A DNA stretch of 7,734 bases, from the NCBI GenBank assembly GCA_023424725.1, contig JAFADQ010000235.1, forward strand, positions 1-7,734. Direction: 5' to 3'. The stretch is from Bacteroidota bacterium. Lineage in GTDB: Bacteria; Bacteroidota; Bacteroidia; Cytophagales; Hymenobacteraceae. The notes below the pieces were generated by a model that saw nothing but the letters and a program-made list of their open reading frames with translations, searched no databases and was not told the origin of the DNA. Both the position numbers and the translations under genes were made by a program. Every line of letters starts with the position of its first letter. The first letter of the stretch is position 1. Positions 6,108-7,734 of the stretch are shown in pieces.

Positions 6108-7734
6108 TTATCTTATTAACGAAACCCAGCCTTTGTATTGCCTTCTCTCGAACTCTACATGGTAAAAGTAAATACCCTCGGGCGCGTTGCCGCCATCCCA
6201 TTTAAAATTGCGGCTGGGGCTGCTATACAGTACTTTTCCCCAGCGGTTAAATAACTGCATCTGCACAAACTTATCGGCACAAATATCGGGTGGCAGGCCC
6301 GGGAATTCGAAAACATCGTTCAGGCCGTCGCCATTAGGGGTAAACACATTGGCCGGCACAAACACTTCTTTCGGCTGCGGATCTATCACCCTAATAATTA
6401 TAATTGTGCTGGTGTCTTCCGGTAGGCAGGTTTCTTCGTTCAGCCCAAACCTGATGGCATACGTTCCGGGGCCGCTGTTCTCGCAGGTCGGAATCCAGGA
6501 AAATGTGCTTTGCACCTCGCCCGCCTGCGATACCGGAATAAACTGAATGCCGGCCGCCGAAATATCAAATCCCTCGCCAATGGCTACAAGCGCCAGCATA
6601 TCGTTGTCTACGTCGTTGCCTAGAACATTAAAAATAAGCTCCTGCCCAATCTCTATTTCCACCTCTTGTGGCTGCGGTGTTTGCGGGTTTTCGTGCTGCA
6701 CCAGGTTCAATAAAGGCGGCTGGTTATTGTAAATGGTATGCAGAATTAGCTCGGTGCTATCGGCCTGGTTGGGCGCACAGGCGTTTTCGGTAACGATCAA
6801 CCATATTTTTAAATCCTCTGGAAGGCCTGCCGTGTTGCAGTTTGGTGTCCAGGTTAACTGGCTGTTTATTTCGCCAATATCGGTAACAGGCGAAAAATCG
6901 ATGCCGTAATCGGTTAGGTTAATTCCTGGTTGGGTAGTAACAGTTATGGTATGATTATCGGGATCGTGCGCAGAAAACGGAATGGTTACCGGCACGCCAA
7001 CCTCGCCCGAAAACGCAGGCAGGCCAGCAATAGAAGGCGGAAGGTTGGTGTATTCTATTATAATAGTAACCCGGTGAGTATCGGGCTGGGTGTTGTTACA
7101 CGGAAAATCGCGGGCAATAAAAAAGAGCTCGTACTCGCCGGGCGCAAGCGCATTGCAACCGGGTTTCCAGGTAAATGTACCCTGCAGAGGCGTTGTGCCG
7201 CTGGCATTCGTAAATAACATTCCTAAATCTGCCGGATCGAAGCCGTTTCCTTCCATGGTAAGAGTAAGCGGGTCGGCCAGGTCGGGGTCTGTAGCAAACA
7301 CCGGGAAAGTAAGGGTAGAATCTACTTCTATAACTGCCGTTGTAACATTGGCGGTTGCCTGGGGCAATAAATTTGGAACGCCCTCTATGTTAAAATTAAC
7401 AGAAATGGTGTCGGTTTTGTCGCCGGTGCACATGGTATCCTGCACCACAAAATTTATGGTGAAAGGCGATTGAAAAAAGGCCGCGCAGGTTGCCTCCCAG
7501 CCAAAGGGCGCCGTAACCGGGCTTAGGTTTGTAACCGGAGTAAAGTTGATTCCTAACGATGCCAGATCGAAACCTACGCCATACGCCGATACCGTAACCA
7601 GGCCATTGTCGGGGTCGTTTCCGGTAACATCAAACGGTATAAAATCGCCTACGGTAGCGGTAATGGTGTTGCTGGCTAAAGAAGTGTTTATGCCTGGCGG
7701 GATATTTACAGGCGGGTTATAATTAAAAGAAATA
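6108..7734 (-). CDS. T9SS type B-sorted surface protein with tandem Ig/cadherin-like repeats (C-terminal 541 residues; start outside the window)
   Basis: This is the 3' end of a gene for a large secreted or cell-surface protein. The minus-strand frame is open from the stop codon at 6108 to the window edge. The GTG at 7448 is an internal Val codon, since the repeat sequence continues unbroken upstream of it. Counting visible residues from the right edge: four tandem units at about 1-118, 119-230, 231-337 and 338-456, then a C-terminal domain at 457-541. Each unit opens with a Pro-rich junction (PPVNIPPG, LPPSIAG, QPPLLN), carries an Asp-rich loop (GNDPDN, ATDPD, AHDPDN, GNDVDND) like cadherin-type calcium sites, then F/L-x-W-x-x-x-C and a second Cys about 19-20 residues later. 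The C-terminal domain has VFTPNGDGLNDVF (463-475), LFNRWGKVLY (494-503) and the EGIYFY turn (519-524), the hallmark of the CHU_C/gliding-motility-associated type B sorting domain. Adhesion or matrix function is inferred. Confidence 0.93.
   Translation of the reverse strand, partial: ISFNYNPPVNIPPGINTSLASNTITATVGDFIPFDVTGNDPDNGLVTVSAYGVGFDLASLGINFTPVTNLSPVTAPFGWEATCAAFFQSPFTINFVVQDTMCTGDKTDTISVNFNIEGVPNLLPQATANVTTAVIEVDSTLTFPVFATDPDLADPLTLTMEGNGFDPADLGMLFTNASGTTPLQGTFTWKPGCNALAPGEYELFFIARDFPCNNTQPDTHRVTIIIEYTNLPPSIAGLPAFSGEVGVPVTIPFSAHDPDNHTITVTTQPGINLTDYGIDFSPVTDIGEINSQLTWTPNCNTAGLPEDLKIWLIVTENACAPNQADSTELILHTIYNNQPPLLNLVQHENPQTPQPQEVEIEIGQELIFNVLGNDVDNDMLALVAIGEGFDISAAGIQFIPVSQAGEVQSTFSWIPTCENSGPGTYAIRFGLNEETCLPEDTSTIIIIRVIDPQPKEVFVPANVFTPNGDGLNDVFEFPGLPPDICADKFVQMQLFNRWGKVLYSSPSRNFKWDGGNAPEGIYFYHVEFERRQYKGWVSLIR
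6111..6365 (-). other. T9SS type B C-terminal sorting domain (CHU_C-like)
   Basis: This encodes the last 85 residues of the surface protein. The order FTPNGDGLND, then FNRWGKVLY, then W-D-G, then EGIYFYHVEF and the short terminal strand VSLIR is the canonical layout of the type B sorting signal. The signal directs the protein through the outer-membrane T9SS pore, usually leaving it cell-attached or released via PorU-independent factors such as SprF-like proteins. The T9SS machinery genes are not in the window. Confidence 0.9.
6366..7734 (-). repeat. Four tandem Ig/cadherin-like protein repeats of about 107-119 residues
   Basis: Unit boundaries on DNA are about 7734-7380 (first visible unit, possibly truncated), 7379-7044, 7043-6723 and 6722-6366. 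Units are related in pattern, with an Asp-rich loop, GxDxxxxGIxFxP-like core, W-x-x-x-C and a late Cys. They are divergent in DNA, so they are old duplications rather than recent copies. Cys pairs in visible numbering are 83/102, 193/212, 299/319 and 417/436, nearly constant in spacing. Confidence 0.8.

Noticed and set aside
6007..6201. 64-residue minus-strand frame across the terminator
   Set aside because: It overlaps the end of the surface-protein gene in another frame and contains the hairpin terminator; not a plausible gene.
7446..7448. GTG at 7448 as the start of the surface-protein gene
   Set aside because: The same frame continues without stop for 95 further codons to the window edge and completes the first repeat unit, including its partner Cys and Asp-rich loop.

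Overview
The window comes from a Bacteroidota genome, most likely order Cytophagales (a Hymenobacteraceae-like organism is a guess). Four signs point there: a giant Ig/cadherin-like repeat protein ending in a type B C-terminal sorting domain of the type IX secretion system (T9SS), a DUF4920 lipoprotein, a short orphan cytochrome-oxidase subunit III, and promoters of the Bacteroidota form TTG-N~20-TAnnTTTG with no Shine-Dalgarno sequences. No rRNA, tRNA, CRISPR array, transposase or phage gene was seen.

Left part (1-2699), all on the minus strand. ligA (NAD-dependent DNA ligase, complete) is followed by dapA (4-hydroxy-tetrahydrodipicolinate synthase), whose C-terminal half lies outside the window. 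Between them is a compact palindromic element (about 466-560) with 26-bp imperfect terminal inverted repeats that reach the ligA stop codon. It looks like a REP/MITE-type repeat and is the least explained item in the window.

Middle part (2796-5075). Three independent minus-strand genes encode exported proteins: a DUF4920 lipoprotein with its own promoter and terminator, a DUF3108/TapB-like secreted protein, and a divergent YceI-like secreted protein. The YceI-like gene is divergent from a plus-strand heme-copper oxidase subunit III-like gene (5076-5711), which has a good promoter of its own.

Right part (5712-7734). A roughly 315-base gene-free stretch is followed by a strong hairpin terminator (6027-6071). 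Then comes the 3' end of a minus-strand gene for a large cell-surface or secreted protein. The visible 541 residues comprise four Ig/cadherin-like repeats, each with an Asp-rich loop and two Cys, and the T9SS C-terminal domain. The reading frame stays open to the window edge, so the true start is outside.

Most genes here are housekeeping or envelope genes with individual transcription signals. I see no convincing multi-gene novel system. The items most worth a second look are the palindromic element, the Cys-paired repeats of the surface protein, and the uncharacterised secreted proteins.
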